DNA of 64,000 nt. Origin: Lichenostomus cassidix. Taxonomy: Eukaryota > Chordata > Aves > Passeriformes > Meliphagidae. Of the stretch, positions 23,844 through 37,500 are shown one piece after another. Below the pieces are notes generated by a model. It was not told the origin of the DNA and made no database searches. It saw nothing but the letters and a program-made list of their open reading frames with translations. Positions within the stretch are counted from its first letter, which is position 1. Each line of letters starts with the position of its first letter. Position numbers and translations under genes: made by a program. The stretch is from assembly GCA_008360975.2 (NCBI GenBank), contig CM039184.1, positions 47,067,797 through 47,131,796 on the forward strand, given 5' to 3'.

Positions 23844-23933
23844 GATGTATTTTCTGCTAGTTTTCTTACAGCCTGTTCATGGTTGTTGGAGGGGCAAGGG
23901 GTTATTTACTTGCCTACAGTGGCGTTAAGTTCC

Positions 23934-23995
23934 ATTAAAAAAAAATAGATTCTATGACTTACTGTTTTTTTCCTAATGGCTGATAATTAAATAAA
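23934..23995 (+). promoter_or_regulatory. YIPF7: Candidate polyadenylation signals of YIPF7
   Basis: An ATTAAA variant lies at 23934-23939 and a canonical AATAAA at 23990-23995, about 90 and 150 bases after the stop codon. Another AATAAA is at 24109-24114. Either would give a short 3'UTR. AATAAA is frequent in DNA this AT-rich, so the choice is uncertain. Confidence 0.5.
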
Positions 23996-25269
23996 AAATC
24001 AAGTGAACAGGTAGATTGCCTCAAAATAATGGTGGTTTGACAGTCTTACAGCTTAAAGGAAAGAAATTGTATTGAGAACGTAGTAAAAGTGAAAAAAATT
24101 ATAATTAAAATAAAAATTCTGTTCTGAGTACTTATAATACATATACTAGAGAGTAACTGGAATGCAATTATGTAAATATTTGATAGACATAGTAAATCAA
24201 GAGAAAATGCATATTTATTTGTTTAAAAAAACCAGCTTGCCATCTTATATAATTACTAATTAATATCTAGAATTCATATATGTGGGTTTGGGGTTTTTTT
24301 TTAGTAACAGAAGACTGAGTGGCCATGCTTTCTGACATTGAAAAATTGGCCAGGAACAGGTTGATACAACAGAGGAAACCTAGGAATGTCTTCTTGTTGT
24401 TTTTTGGGGTTTTTCTTAAGAGGTGTTGCTCCAAAACCAAAACACCATTGTAGTGTTTTAAATGCATAGTAAACATTATATTTTAAAATTGCCACTAAAC
24501 CACTGCCTGCTGTAACTGCAGGAAAGCACCACACAAAGTAAAGGAAACTCCTAAAAATGTCTCCTGAAAGACAGAGCTGTATTTCAACAAGCAAGATGCA
24601 AACCTCCACAATTTGATCTGCCCCTCAAAAATCTGTTTGCTGCTTTTAGTTTTAAAGGAACCACACATTTTTATAATGGCAATGAAGCACACAATGCACA
24701 AGATGATGTTTTAAAATATGATCTTAGCGGTATCGAGCCATCAAGAGGAATTGGAGATGTGTGCAGTCAAAACATGAACAAAATCTAGGTATGCAGTGGA
24801 CGAGAAAATGAAGGTAGGTGTAGAAAGAGCTAGGAAAAGTAAATAGATGAAATAAATGGAAACGTGAAGGAAATGAATGGCAGCAGATTATTTATTCAGT
24901 GTTTTAGGGTGTCTTTCTTCCTGATGCATATTCTTATGATCTTAATTATCAAGATCAATTTATGGATTGTTTTGTATTCTTTGGTGAATTGTTTACAAAA
25001 TATTTATCTCCCTAAACAGAGGGCCAGTGATTCTGGGACAGAGGGTCCTGATGCTGCAATCACTTATGCAGAAGTTTAGTATGGCAAAACTGGTCAAGAA
25101 TACATAAAATTAATTGTGTTCCCAATCCTTTTCAGGTCAGAGGTAAATTAGATGATCAGTTTGTCCTCAAGCTAGTGACTCTTTCTGAATTGAAAAAGCC
25201 TTTGGTAAAAATATTTCCCATTGCTCTCATATTTGGTTGGTTTTTTTTAAGAACTCTTATGCAAACACT

Positions 25270-25295
25270 CTGGAATTCATTTTACTGAATTCCAG
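25270..25295. repeat. Perfect 10-bp hairpin
   Basis: CTGGAATTCA and TGAATTCCAG are separated by six bases. Confidence 0.85.
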
Positions 25296-28200
25296 TGGAA
25301 TTAGTTCAGACTAGAGGTCATGAGAAGTAAATAAAAGGTAATGTATACTTAGCCAATTCCTTAAAAATCACAACTCGTTTATGGAAAAAATGCTGCATTT
25401 ATCCATTTCTTTACTGCAAGGCCAAAGAAACAGCAGCAGAGAGGCCAAGTTGGAGGCATGACCTTGGAGCAAATTGTGGCTATAACTGATTTCATGTAAG
25501 TGGGAATTGTGTGAATTTGGAAAATCAGCAACTGTAAACATGACGGATTTGACCCTTCTGCATCAGGGAGTAAATCTGACAGCAATAAAGCACAGATAAA
25601 CATGTCAAGTGACTGCAGGGTATGGATATAAAAATCAGGCAGTTTGATTTACCATGCATTAATGGCATTCTCATGTCTAAATGGGGAAAGATTCATATGG
25701 CTTCACTAGTTGTAGAGTTCAGAAAAGATGGTTAAGAAACATTTAGGTCCATTTTTGTCCTACTCTTCCTATTATCATTCATGCTGTCTAAAACAAGCAA
25801 AAAATTACTCTATTCTGCGGCACTTTATATTCATTCTCACCCTGATCTGCATGATATGAATGGCAGGGGAACCAGTGAATCAAGCCATCAATTTATCTTT
25901 TGATGTCATAGACAAGTCAAATTACTTATGGGGAAAATGAACACCTTGAACTTTTGCCACAACATTTACAAAGCAAATGGTTGTCTAATTATAGTTTTAT
26001 GTTTATTCTCTTGGAATTTATAACTTCTTCCCTTTCTTCACTGAGCCACATCTTCATAATTTTGAATGCTAAGTTCTTAATCCCAGTTACTTCCCTTGCT
26101 TTACTGTTTACCTGTGCCAATTTCTTTGTACCTGTTCCCAAGGGATTTCCAATAAGTGGCACATGCTGGTGCTGTGCTCCCAGTATGGTGTCCTTCAGGA
26201 CTCTCTATGCTGACTGAGAGGGTTTGACTCTCTTGGATGTCCTACTTCTTTGAAACAAGATTCCTCATTGTTACTTAGCTTTCTCTTCTGAAGATCAGCA
26301 TAGATATGGTGATGCTTTTGACCATCTTACTCTTGTGTGTAATTCCTAAATCCAAAAATATTATGGTCACTATTATGAACTGTTACTTCATAAAAAATAA
26401 ATGTTACTTTGATCTAAGATCAGTTTAAAACATGTCTGTTTGGTAATAAACTCTTGTTCTGACTCTCTGGACAGGCTTTCCTGAAGCCATCTAGCTTTCC
26501 TGTATTTGCTTTTGCCTGGGCCATCATATCTAACTCCCTCATATCTTTCCATGGAAGTTTAAATACAAGCCTGGGAAACTCTTACTTTCAGCCTGAGAAA
26601 GACAGGATTATAAAGTAGTATAATGGTCACTGATAATGACTTTTAATTCATGCTTCCCACCCCAAAGATTTAAAAAAAATCATGAGACTTGCAAATAAGG
26701 TTCAGAGCATAAAGGAGAAAATAATTGTGGTTTTGGAGTGATGTTTTCTAATCTATCTTTGGTTTCTTGTTCTCCATAGCATGCACAAAAAAGTTCAGTT
26801 CTAAATGTGCATTCACATACAAAACCAGGCACTTACATAGGTCCTTTCTTTTAATTCAAAGGGTGATATAAGTGTTGAACACGCAGTATGGCAGAGGTAT
26901 AGGAGATTGTTTGCCTGCCTTCCACTACACTTCTTGTGTTCCAGGCATACTCAAGGTCACCCTCAGAAGAAAGCATGCAGCATTCTGCTGTAATATAAAT
27001 ATTTTGCTGTTCTATTGCAACTAAATGCAGGAGGGTATGAAATTGAACATATTGTGAGTGAGAGGAAACTATAGCATGTGGCTGTTTGTGCAAGGGCAAT
27101 AAAATGGTTGTATCTGAGTAACAGCTGCTGACAAAACGTCAGGTTGCATCCAGAGACCTCTTCTCCCTGGCCAGTTCTGTAGTCTCAAAGTTCCACTCTT
27201 TATCAAAAATCATCTTGTCACATGTCATCTCTAATAGGTTATAATATAGACCTTGAGTGGTTTAACTGTTGGTAAGCTGAATTGAGGGTGGAAAGCTGCT
27301 GACACATTGAATTGGACACATGCTGTGCTTCTTGGTGAAAAAGCTCCATTAGCAAAGGGTAATACTTTCTCCTTTTTTTTAGCTAGGAAGCCACAGAAAG
27401 CTTATGTACAAAACAGTGACCTCATTTCATGACTGTTGTTTATGTCATTTGAGAATGACAAAAGACAGCTCTGTGTCTTGACTTAGACCTCTCTTGTCAC
27501 CACTTTATTTCAGAGCTTGCTAAACAGCCGTCTTCACATATTGGCATTTTCTGCTCCCTGAGTGATCATAAGTGAATTTTACAGTAAGGCTGAATTACTC
27601 ATCTTCATTGCTATCAATAATGGGTATAAAAGAAGCAAAAATTCAAGAAAGTGTGCCTGTTTTAAATTTCCCTTTTTTCCCTATTGTCAAGACCATATTT
27701 AGTGGTCAGGCTATTGTGGGCTTCTTCATGCCTGGCAGATAAGAATACGTGATGTATAGAAGAATTATATGATGTTCATAGACATATGTAAAAATAAAGA
27801 TATGCATGTACATGATAATTTGCAATACACTGGAGCTGCAACAAATTCTGAACACTAAATTGCTGCTTTTTCAGGGCATGATATCAACAATCTGTTCACC
27901 CAGCCTGGGAGATGGTGTATATCCTTCCAACGAAATCAGCAATTGCAGCATCTGATAAGCACTGTGGGGAATCACAGTACATAATGAAAAACTCATGGTG
28001 ACACAATGCACTTACTGGTTAATGTATTTCCTGGCAGATAACAAAAGGCTACTGGATCAGCAAGTAATGGGTTACTGCACCATAATGACTAGAAAAATCA
28101 ACTGCATAATTAATGTCAAACTGCCTAGAACACTGTAATAAGAAATTGATCTCTACCTGTGTTGGTATCATTCATGGATATATTCCTTTCCAAAATCTAC

Positions 28201-28789
28201 TCTCTGTCAAAATTTCACTGATTCATGTTCAGTTAGCCTCTTGCCTGTTTATTCTAAGCAAACTGCAAGTGAGAAGTACCAATTCTGTAGCTGTAGGCCA
28301 TGACTTGTCTTCTTGAAAAATCTCATCTCCTCAATGCTCCTGGTAGTGCATTCTTAGGAAAGGTCAAAGCAAACACAAGGGCTGTGTTTTAGTTGTTTGC
28401 CAAGTGCTTTTGAAAGAATAACATCTGCGACAATGACAATATGTTTGCTGTGATTACCGAGCACATTTATTAGACTTATGGTCTCATCATTAGCTTAAAA
28501 CTGCCCAGTGACCTTGGTGCTGCATCACTGAACTAGATGGACGATGCGATTCACTGTGATCTGCATACAGTTGCATAATAAAGACCTTGGCCAACATGTA
28601 CCCTCTGCTCTGGTAGCATTTTAGTTACAACTAACAAAACAAACCAAAAAAAATCACTTCCCTTCTTTTGCCATGACAATGAGTGAAGTGATAATGAGTT
28701 AGAAGAGGTCACAGAAACACCAAACACTGAGTTTTAAATGTAACAGAACACGTGGGAAGCCACTGCTTTGCAGAGAACAAGGGGTGGAT

Positions 28790-28865
28790 TTTCAAAAGCA
28801 CAAAGGTCGGTCAGTCCCATCAAAAGTCACTGAGATCTGAGCTCAAGTGTTTTATTCAGTGGTTT
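28790..28865. repeat. Possible ancient amniote interspersed repeat
   Basis: GGATTTTCAAAAGCAC, followed by CAGTCCCATCAAAAGTCACTG, resembles a dispersed amniote repeat of the form GATTTTCAAA...CCCATTGAAATCAATGGG. It is a single degraded copy, judged by eye. Confidence 0.3.
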
Positions 28866-29279
28866 TCCTGACAGCCTCTTGACAAGCATTCCTGAACAAT
28901 CAAAATGCAAAAAGCCACCAGGCTACCACAGGCAGTTTCCCAGAAGGCTGGTGACCCACATAAAATTCTGGGTAGAGACAGCTGTAGCAATCAAGCATAC
29001 AAAACTCTCTCAATGTGTGGTTGCATAATGTAATCCGCGGCTACAACTTTATTCCTTTGGTTATTTTCTAGTTTATTTAACCCTAATCTCTGGACATTGA
29101 GTGGCCACAGTTTGTCTAGCTTAAGTTCTAGCAGCTTCTCCTCTCAGCTCTAAATATATAGTATAGAGATTTACTGAGCTCTGGCTTTGCTCTTCAGCTT
29201 AGTAAATTTCTGGTTGTTCTCAATTCTGACCTTTAGCACCTCTTCTCACTCTGTTTCTTAGCCAAAATTCTTCTTTCTG

Positions 29280-29321
29280 ATATTATATTTCCTTTCTTAT
29301 ATTATATTTCCAATATAATAT
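29280..29321. repeat. AT-rich direct repeat with hairpin
   Basis: ATATTATATTTCC occurs twice 19 bases apart. The second copy forms a 10-bp perfect stem (29299-29308 with 29312-29321) around the three-base loop TCC. Confidence 0.85.
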
Positions 29322-30755
29322 GTTGTTCATGGTTTTAGTCATAATTTTGCCATTTAACAGTCTGCACCCTTGTATTTCTTTGATAATCCATCTACCTTCT
29401 AGAAAATACATGCAGAGGAGGAAAGAATGCTAGTGGATAATGTGAAAATATTTTGGAAGTAAAACCCTATCAGCACTTGGCCATCATTAGTCCTTTTTTG
29501 CCTACACCTGACTGTGAAATTAACTATGCAGTTAGGATATGTTATCTAATCAGTGGTGTCGAGAGAGAAAGCTCTAGTATGCTTTTTGAGTAAACATAGT
29601 AATTTTAATGCAAATACTGTGTTGACACCTGAAATATGAACAGGGCCTTAGAGGTGATATACAACTGCATGTCTTGATGAAAAGACTCCAGAAACAAATA
29701 CCCTAACCTTTAAAGAGGCATAAAGTGAGCATTAGATTTTATCTCTCCATGTAGAACAATGAGATAGACATGCATTACTGTTCCATCACTCTTCTGAACT
29801 GCAGACTGAATGGAGGAAGAGCACTGTTGATGCACTGCAGAATGCGAAACAGTTTAGGCAGTTATTCCTTGTGAAAAGTAGTAATGACACTTGGCTCTTC
29901 AGAAGAAGGAGGCGTGATAATTTGATCCGCTTTAAAGTGCACTTGTGCATTTTGCTTGGTGAGTCAATTTGCTGGAGGAAGATGATACTAAGTGACACTA
30001 ATAACCACAAAAAGGATGAGTGCAGCATAAATTTGCTTATATTTCAGACATTGTGCACATGGTGCATTGAGATCTGCAGAGTGTTGCAGAGTAGCAGCAC
30101 TGTGATGTAGCTCACCTGCATAATGAGTACTGCTGAATAACTGTTGGCACTGCGTAGGAAACTCTTTGACTGAGATATGAGCGTACCTAATGCTTCCTGC
30201 CTTATAAAAAGGACTACTTCTCAAAAGAGAAGATCACCCTGGAGATGTGAATTTCTGAGGGCAGACATTGAGGTGATATGTTTAATGGAGCACTTTGCAG
30301 TTTGCTTCACCACCATCCCTGCCTATATACTTACATTCTCTCTTTCCAGCGCACCAATTTGATTTATTGCTTGGGTCCTGCTGCAAAGGAGGAAGCTCAG
30401 ATCAGTTGCTAAGGTCAGTTGCGAAGAATAACCCAAAGTGCAGAAAGAATCTCCACAGAAGTGTCCACTGGACCCACAACCTTTGTTCGGTGAATAATGT
30501 AGAGATGTTTTTGCTAAGATAAATCATGCCTCTCTCTGGGCTGCTCTTGGCCAAAAGATGTGCGTATGGCTGCTCAGCTCCTAGGCTATGGCTAGGGCTT
30601 ATTGAAGAGCCTTTACAGGTCTTCATCTGGTTCCACCAAAGGAATATTATGTGTTACATTATCAAGCAGAATGAACGGCATTTTCCTATTTCAGACTAAT
30701 TAAAACTTAACTTTTTAGCTGTTATAGCAGCTGAATAATAGATTAATGAAAAAAA

Positions 30756-30835
30756 AATCAGTGCAGGAAAGAGCACCTAGAGGCTATTTAGTCCATCCCC
30801 TGTCTCAAAGAGGTGTTTCTGATTTCTGGTGACTT
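30756..30835 (-). repeat. Possible old CR1/L3 3'-end relic
   Basis: AGGAAAGAGCACCTAGAGGC, followed by TATTTAGTCCATCCCCTG, follows the spacing of a reverse-complement CR1-type 3' end (GGAACCTCAGAGATCATCTAGTCCAACCCCCTG). It is heavily diverged. Confidence 0.35.
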
Positions 30836-32525
30836 TCCTTTAAAACTTCAACCTTTCTCGCAGTAGATCTTTCAAGTGAAAGAATAAACATACTGAAGAC
30901 CTGCACCTTCTTTTAGTGGTAGGTGGCATATGCTGGACAGTGTATGGTTGTTTCTTCTATGTGTGTATATATATGCATATATTGTGTATGCACTGGCAGG
31001 CATGGTGAAGGTAGGTACACTGACAATAGAGAGTTGGTTATCTGGTTTTGAGTCATCAAGTTATAACAGAGACCATGATGCAAATCAAAATGCTAGAGGA
31101 TCCCCACAGAGTCTTGTTCCAGTTTTCACATCCTTATTGCTGATTGCTGGAAACTTGAAGGCCATACCACAGGAAGAGTCTCTATATACATGCCTGGTTT
31201 CTCATGTTTTTTGCTTAAAAATATACTTCTGACTTTTATCAGAAAAGGGATACAGAGCTAGATGGGGCTTTGGTCTGACTAAAGACCATAATTCTTATCC
31301 TTAGAATTATTAATCTAATCCTCATGGCTGTTATGCAGTGCCTAATCAAGAATGATACCTAGGCAAAGTACAAGCAGGGAATAGTGCCTCTCTCCCAGAG
31401 CAGCTTATGCTGGTGAAATATGACTACTGTGGCAGCACACAATTGCATTAAAAATATCATTGCATTGAAACACTGCAAAGCTTTAGCTCTGTATAGCCTG
31501 ACTACTGCACCTCAGAAGGCACTTTGCTCTGTAATCACTGCAGTATGGTACTAATGAGCTTGTTGGGCTTTGTGTGCTTTACTGCACAGTTTGCATTCTT
31601 TGTGTACTTGGGCACTTGAATGTTTTCTAGCTGTGCCAGTGGTATTTGTATTCTGATTGCTTAACAAAACAATGCTGCACATTTAAGGAAAATCACAATG
31701 CAAATACAATGCATGGAAACAGTAATAAGATCCTTTGTGTCTACAAATCCCTATGTATGCAATGTCATGTGTTCAGATGTGAATGAACTGGGCAATGTGA
31801 AGCTACAGCGTCAGTTGTTACATAAATTGTTTACATATGCTTACCAAAATTTTTCAAGCAGTTCAAGTAGTTAAGGGGATAAGGTTTTTTTCCAATTAAA
31901 AAAAAGGAATTCTGGCTAATACACTGGGATGAAACTTAGTCCACATGGGTTCAACTTGGGCACTTTGCTGGATTTCCTATCAGACCCTGGGCAGTCATTT
32001 GAGCTTCGAATCCTGAAAGTGCTTAGTGACACCCCACTGATTTCCTTTAGATACTGGCATCTCTCAGCATCTGGCCCTGAGACTTCTCAACAAGGATAAT
32101 GATAGTTTCACATTTCAAAAACACGCTGTGAGGAGAGTTTAGTTTCTTAAAAATTATCAGGCGCTCAGAGGGTGGAGCCTAAAATGAACTCTCACAAAAT
32201 AGTCAGGTGAAAGCTCCTTTCCCAAATTAGCAAGTTTTCTTTTCACTGGGATACAAGCTCCCCACATGCATGTTCCCTGATCTTTTAACACAGTGGACTT
32301 CTATCAGATGGGATGGCTCTAATGACAAAAGATAAAATATGACAAAATCTGGTGGAGCTACATGGGCAACCTCCAGCCAGCAGGATGCTCTCCTGCTTGC
32401 CATGTTCTCCTCCTCTGCCTTTTCTCTGTCACTTTACAACACCTCACATCTTCCCAGTAAGCACACCTCCCTAGCATGGGGAGGGCGGCAGGGGAGAGAT
32501 CTCAGGCAGAGTGTCTGTCTTCCTT

Positions 32526-32586
32526 TGATGATCCTCATTAAAACCTCCAGGGAGCTACCAGAGGAGTGGAAAGTACAGACGTCCTA
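32526..32586 (+). repeat. Possible CR1 ORF2 relic
   Basis: The frame reads LPLMILIKTSRELPEEWKV, similar to the conserved CR1 RT-entry stretch of the type PLSIIFEKSWxSGEVPEDWK. The flanks are not recognisably LINE, so this rests on about 20 residues only. Confidence 0.3.
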
Positions 32587-33099
32587 AACCCAAGATGGGT
32601 TTGAACAAATGTGACAACTCACATTCCTTGCTTACAAGTCCTGGCTTTAAAATATGAGAGATATAAACCACAGCAGGACTGGGAAAGAGTTACACTGTTT
32701 ATTGGCATGCGGGATACATCCTATGTGAGGCAGCTGAGAGCAGTAGGGGTATTTGAACCAGATCTAAACCCAGCACTCACACCTGTGTACATTGACCAGT
32801 ATACTGTCAGGTAGGATGAATTTCAGGAAGATTTACTTCCCCTGTCCCACAACAACTGTTAGAAAAAGGACGTTACCAAAAATCAATGCTGCTGAAATCC
32901 AGACTCCAAGTCTGAGCTACTGAGTGACTCCTACCCAGACATTCAGTATACACAATATGTGATGGGTCCTAGTTTTTGTAAAAAACTCAGTATGTTCTGC
33001 ATGTTTTCTGACTTTTTAATTCACAGTCAGTCTTCACAGCAATAGGTGACAGCTATGCAGCATCAGTCTGGCTGGCACAACTAGATCAAGCACGCTGTT

Positions 33100-33140
33100 C
33101 TCTTTCAGATGGAGCTCAGATGGAGCTCTTTCAGATGGAG
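33100..33140. repeat. Short 26-bp period tandem repeat
   Basis: CTCTTTCAGATGGAG occurs at 33100-33114 and 33126-33140. A partial unit CTCAGATGGAG lies between them. Confidence 0.85.
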
Positions 33141-33932
33141 TTCAGTTGACCTCAACAAGGTATTAGTTCATTAGTTGTGAGCTAACTCAGTGAAAGGCTT
33201 TATTTTATAAATCGCCTGAGAACAATCAAATAATCCAATATCTTTAACTCTGTTGTCAGTCTGTTACTGTGTAATCAGTCCAATGCATTCCAGAAATATT
33301 TTTGCAGTAAACTCCACTAACACATATATTCTGCAGTCCAGCATGAACAAGACAATGTGCATGTCAGCAGTAACTCTTTACAATCCATCATATGCTCTTG
33401 ATATTCTGTTTATTACTATTTATAGTAACTTCTTTGTCCTTGATAGGGCATACTCTATTTTAGCAAATAGATTCACAATTTTATTTTTTTTTTATAGATC
33501 TGCTGGAAGTTTTTCATCTGAGACACAAGCTTTTTTTTTAGAAGTCTGCATATTTGTTTGAAACAGAAATACAAATTCTCATTCTACCTGAAGGAACAGC
33601 AATAAAGCCTTAGTGCTGGAAATTTGAGGGAGAATTAGACCTCAAAAGTTGTACAACTTCTGAGAACTAGAAAATCTTTTGCTGTTTTACCTTAGTGTGT
33701 CCTAGGATGTGCTTAACTGGACTACATTCACAAACAAATAACTGGTGGAATGCAAATTCAACACAGGCATAGGCACAAGTAGATAAGATGTCCGGAAAGA
33801 ATCAAATGACAAGGGTGGGCTGTTTTCAATTTCAGGAATACAAATCTGACTTAAGCTGTTATGTCTCAGAATTCAGTTAACTTGGATCAGAGAAAGAGCA
33901 TTGTGTTAGTGTTAGTTAGCTTAGTGTTAGTT

Positions 33933-33975
33933 AGAAGTATGGAGAAGAGGAAATTGCACTATTCTCCATACTTCT
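33933..33975. repeat. Perfect 14-bp inverted repeat (hairpin)
   Basis: AGAAGTATGGAGAA (33933-33946) is the exact reverse complement of 33962-33975, with a 15-base loop. Just upstream (33904-33932) is a TTAGTG/TTAG short repeat. Confidence 0.9.
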
Positions 33976-36900
33976 GAATACAAACAGAGAACTCGGTCAA
34001 TGCCTTAATCTCAGAGGTGCTTGTGATGTTTTGCTTATCCCTTTTATCATGCAGAGGGCATTTTCTAAAATTTCATTCCATTATGAAGGAATTTGAACTG
34101 AAATTTAATAGCAAGGAAAAGGAAAGAAGATTTTCAGTCAGTCCAAAATATGTCTTTTGCACTAATTAGTCAGATCCTAGACAAAGATTTCTATATCATC
34201 AGAGCAATTAGACTGAATAAATTATTTTCATTATTTTCTTTTAAAATCAGCTGTTCTTCTGATTAATTTCTAATAAACAGCAAACAGAGAAAATAATTTT
34301 CTACCTCATTTGGATACAGCTCTATCTCTCATCCAAGGCAACAGAAATCTTTTCACCAGACTGTCATTAGGGTAAAGCTTTTATTGTTCACTATGAAAAC
34401 TGAGAATATATAAGTTCCTGATACTGATGGTGGATACCATTTCAACTGTTCATAAATTGTACACCAAATGGAGTATAGCAGATATCAGCTCGTATTCCAG
34501 TATTACTAAAACTTTTGGGAAAGTGCACAAGGGACAAAGGAAGATTTGTGTCTCTCTCTTTCACTTGCTAATCAGTCTGGTCGGCAGATGGGCTGAGACC
34601 AGTCTTTAGGATTTTTATACTGCTATTTATGATGCTCTTGTAACTCTGTCATACTGTTCAGGAGGTGCTGTGATCAAAATAGATCTGGTTTCAAAGTATA
34701 AAGCAATCCTTCATTGCCTAACAGGTGTAAGAGATATCTAAGGGCTCCAGTGAGCTGCTGGGCTATGTCAAGAAGACACACAATGCGTTTCTGCTGGGCA
34801 GTATTTCTCAGTCTCCAGCTGCTGTCCTCCAACTCCTTGTGTTTCCTTTAGGATTTTATAAGTTTCTATGTTTTTCCTTATGAGTCTGCTATAGGTTTCC
34901 TCACAGCTTTCTCACGATGTTGAATTTTTATAACCATCTAAGCTGAAGATGGCTTCAACTTGGCATTATTTCTGGTAAACTAATGGGGAGGTGGGTATCC
35001 TAGATTTGAAAACACCAGATGCTGCTGAGTGCAAAGGAAATTAATTTTTTTTTACATTTTAGAGTAATGTGGAGCATTGATCAAGTAGGCTGTCCTCCAA
35101 GCTGATGCAGAATGTACAATTTCATCCACAAGTTCCTGCAGTAAGTGGAATTACTTTTCCCTAAAAGTCCAAGGATGATAATAAACACCATCCTAGTGCC
35201 CAGGATGGGACACTAGTGCAAAAAAAATATAGGCTTTTATTCTGAGTTGAACTACAATAAACTTGGAGTGAGATCATCAGCAAATATCAATGGGTGGATT
35301 GTAGGAATAACAAGACCTGAAATGTCTGGCCAATATCATACTGCTGGTCTACAGCAGGGGTTAGGTTTAAGGATAGAAGAATAGACAGTCTGCTACTTCC
35401 TCTGGACTCTAAAATAGCTGTGACATGCCTGAGAAAGAAAAGTTTGTGTTACCAGAATTGCTTTCACATTTTAAAGGACAAAACTTGAAATATTCTTTCT
35501 GTTTCAGATGAACATTAGTCAGTAGAAGCAGGTACTTGTAAATAAATTAACTCACACCATAGCCTCCTCTACACCTCTTTTGCTTCAGAAGCTGAGAAAT
35601 CACAATGTACCTTAGGGAAAATGGTCTTACTTGTTGATAGAATCTAAAATGGTCCTTGAGAAAAAATAAATACAAATCAGAAGTAAAATGAAATGCTTGT
35701 CTCTAATGAAAAGAAGAAGACTGTTTGATTAGTTTGTGATTCTTAGCATCTACAAAATTGAGGTCACTATTGTGAAGGGGATCATTCAGTTTCCAATCTA
35801 TTTCTTCAGTGCAGCATTACCAATTCATCAGAAATTTATAGGGAAAAATCCAACAAAGCTTAAGGCTCGGGCAGAATTCATTATTGAATATCCAACTTTC
35901 TCTTCATGAGATGCATATTTAGCACAGCAGAGTTATGCACTGAAGAATTCGACTGGGATCCAAAAGCTTTTCCTTGCTAAAGCTCTGAAATGTTTCTTGG
36001 AGATGTCTACAGCAAATCCATATATTTTCTTAAGGGAATCATTAAGCATACCCTTATTTACTTTTAAAACTATTTTTGTAAACTATTAATGTAATGCAAA
36101 GATTGACAAGCATGGCAGGTAACCTCTGTTTACTGATATCCCATAAATCATGCCTGTAAAATCACTTTCCCAAGCAAATGTTTAATGCACAAGCTACACA
36201 CATTTAGTCCAATGAAAGATTAATTATTCAACCTGATAACTTTTGCTATATTGGTAAATGCCAGACTTGATTTCTACTCACAGGTTTTATTTCATTCTTC
36301 ACATGAATCTTAAAAATAATGCATCATATGCACACCTTCTCTGTACAACACAGACAGCAGCAAACATACACTCTTCCCATCAGTGTGGGCTCAGAGAGTG
36401 GCCATTAAGTGCTGGGATACCCCTGGCTGCATTGTTGCAGGTAGCTCTTCTACGCCAACCGTCAAATACTACACTGTATGGCTGAAGGAAGTGGATGCAG
36501 GAAAGGAGGGAGAACACTCACTGCACTCTCATTGCAGTGTTCTGTCTGCCTGCTGCAATAGTTTATATTGGGTGTGAACATGCATGAAACTATTTCATTG
36601 ACTGCTCCTTTACTGGTATTGTCTCTCTGCACTCTTTAATAGGGGCATAAAGATTTCAGTTTTAGATAAGAAAGGAATTATAATCATTGGCTAATAATTC
36701 AGTCATGCTCCTTGAATAATGGAAGGATAAGAGACAAAAGAGGTTTTTGGGTAGGGAATAAAACATCTCTCATAAATGTCCAAGACTTTAAGGTTTGCAG
36801 TCCATACCCCCTTTAGAACCTAAGGCTCCATGTAGGTAATTTACAATCGCTGACTTTCTATCATCACCATGTTTTTCACAGGAAAAATGAATGAATTGAA

Positions 36901-37064
36901 GCTTTACTGTACAGTGAGGCCTCGTTCTTTTCATGTATGTGCTTATTTTCTGTAGGAAAAAAATGCAGTTCTGTTAAACTACTTTACCAATTAGCGTGAC
37001 CATCCATTTTTAGGAAAAAAATCCACAAAACTTTTCCACATGCACTTCCACTAAATTAAGAAGG

Positions 37065-37500
37065 CAGAATGACAGAATTACATCACAGAGTTAGAGAAAT
37101 GCTGTTTGGAAGGAACATCAGAGGGGCACGTTGGGCAGCCTCCCCATCAAAGCATTACTGTCCCCAGCACTGCTTTATGTCAGCCCTTGGTTTGTCAAGT
37201 CAGATCTTGAAAACTTCCTAGAATGTCCACATTATCCATGGGCAACCTGTTCCAGTGTTGCACCAAGCTCCTTGTGAAGTTTCTTCTGATGTCCAATGCA
37301 GCAATTGCCTCTTGTGTCTTTTGTCACAGCTGAGGAGAGATTGTCTCTCCATTTTTGTATTTGTTCTTCAGAAAGCTGTAGGCTACTATTAGGTTGCTCC
37401 TTAACCTTCTCTTTGTGAGACTAGGCTGTCTCAACTTTTCTTCATGGTACATGTACTGTAGGCCTCGAATACATCTTCTGTTTTCTAATGTCAGGATAAT
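37065..37500 (-). mobile_element. CR1 LINE, 5'-truncated 3' portion
   Basis: Read on the plus strand this is the reverse complement of a CR1 3' end. The landmarks come in the expected order: an ACAGAGTTAG-like end, TTGGAAGGAACATCAGAG, GGGCAACCTGTTCCAGTG, TTGTGAAGTTTCTTCTGATG, TTGCCTCTTGTG, then a GAGGAGAGA block. The element is substantially diverged and truncated at its 5' side near 37500. No open frame survives. Confidence 0.88.

Larger units (their letters stand above)
23996..37064. other. Non-coding region downstream of YIPF7
   Basis: AT-rich DNA without recognisable exons. It contains small hairpins, old repeat relics and short open frames (longest about 100 codons) with no family resemblance. 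Confidence 0.75.
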
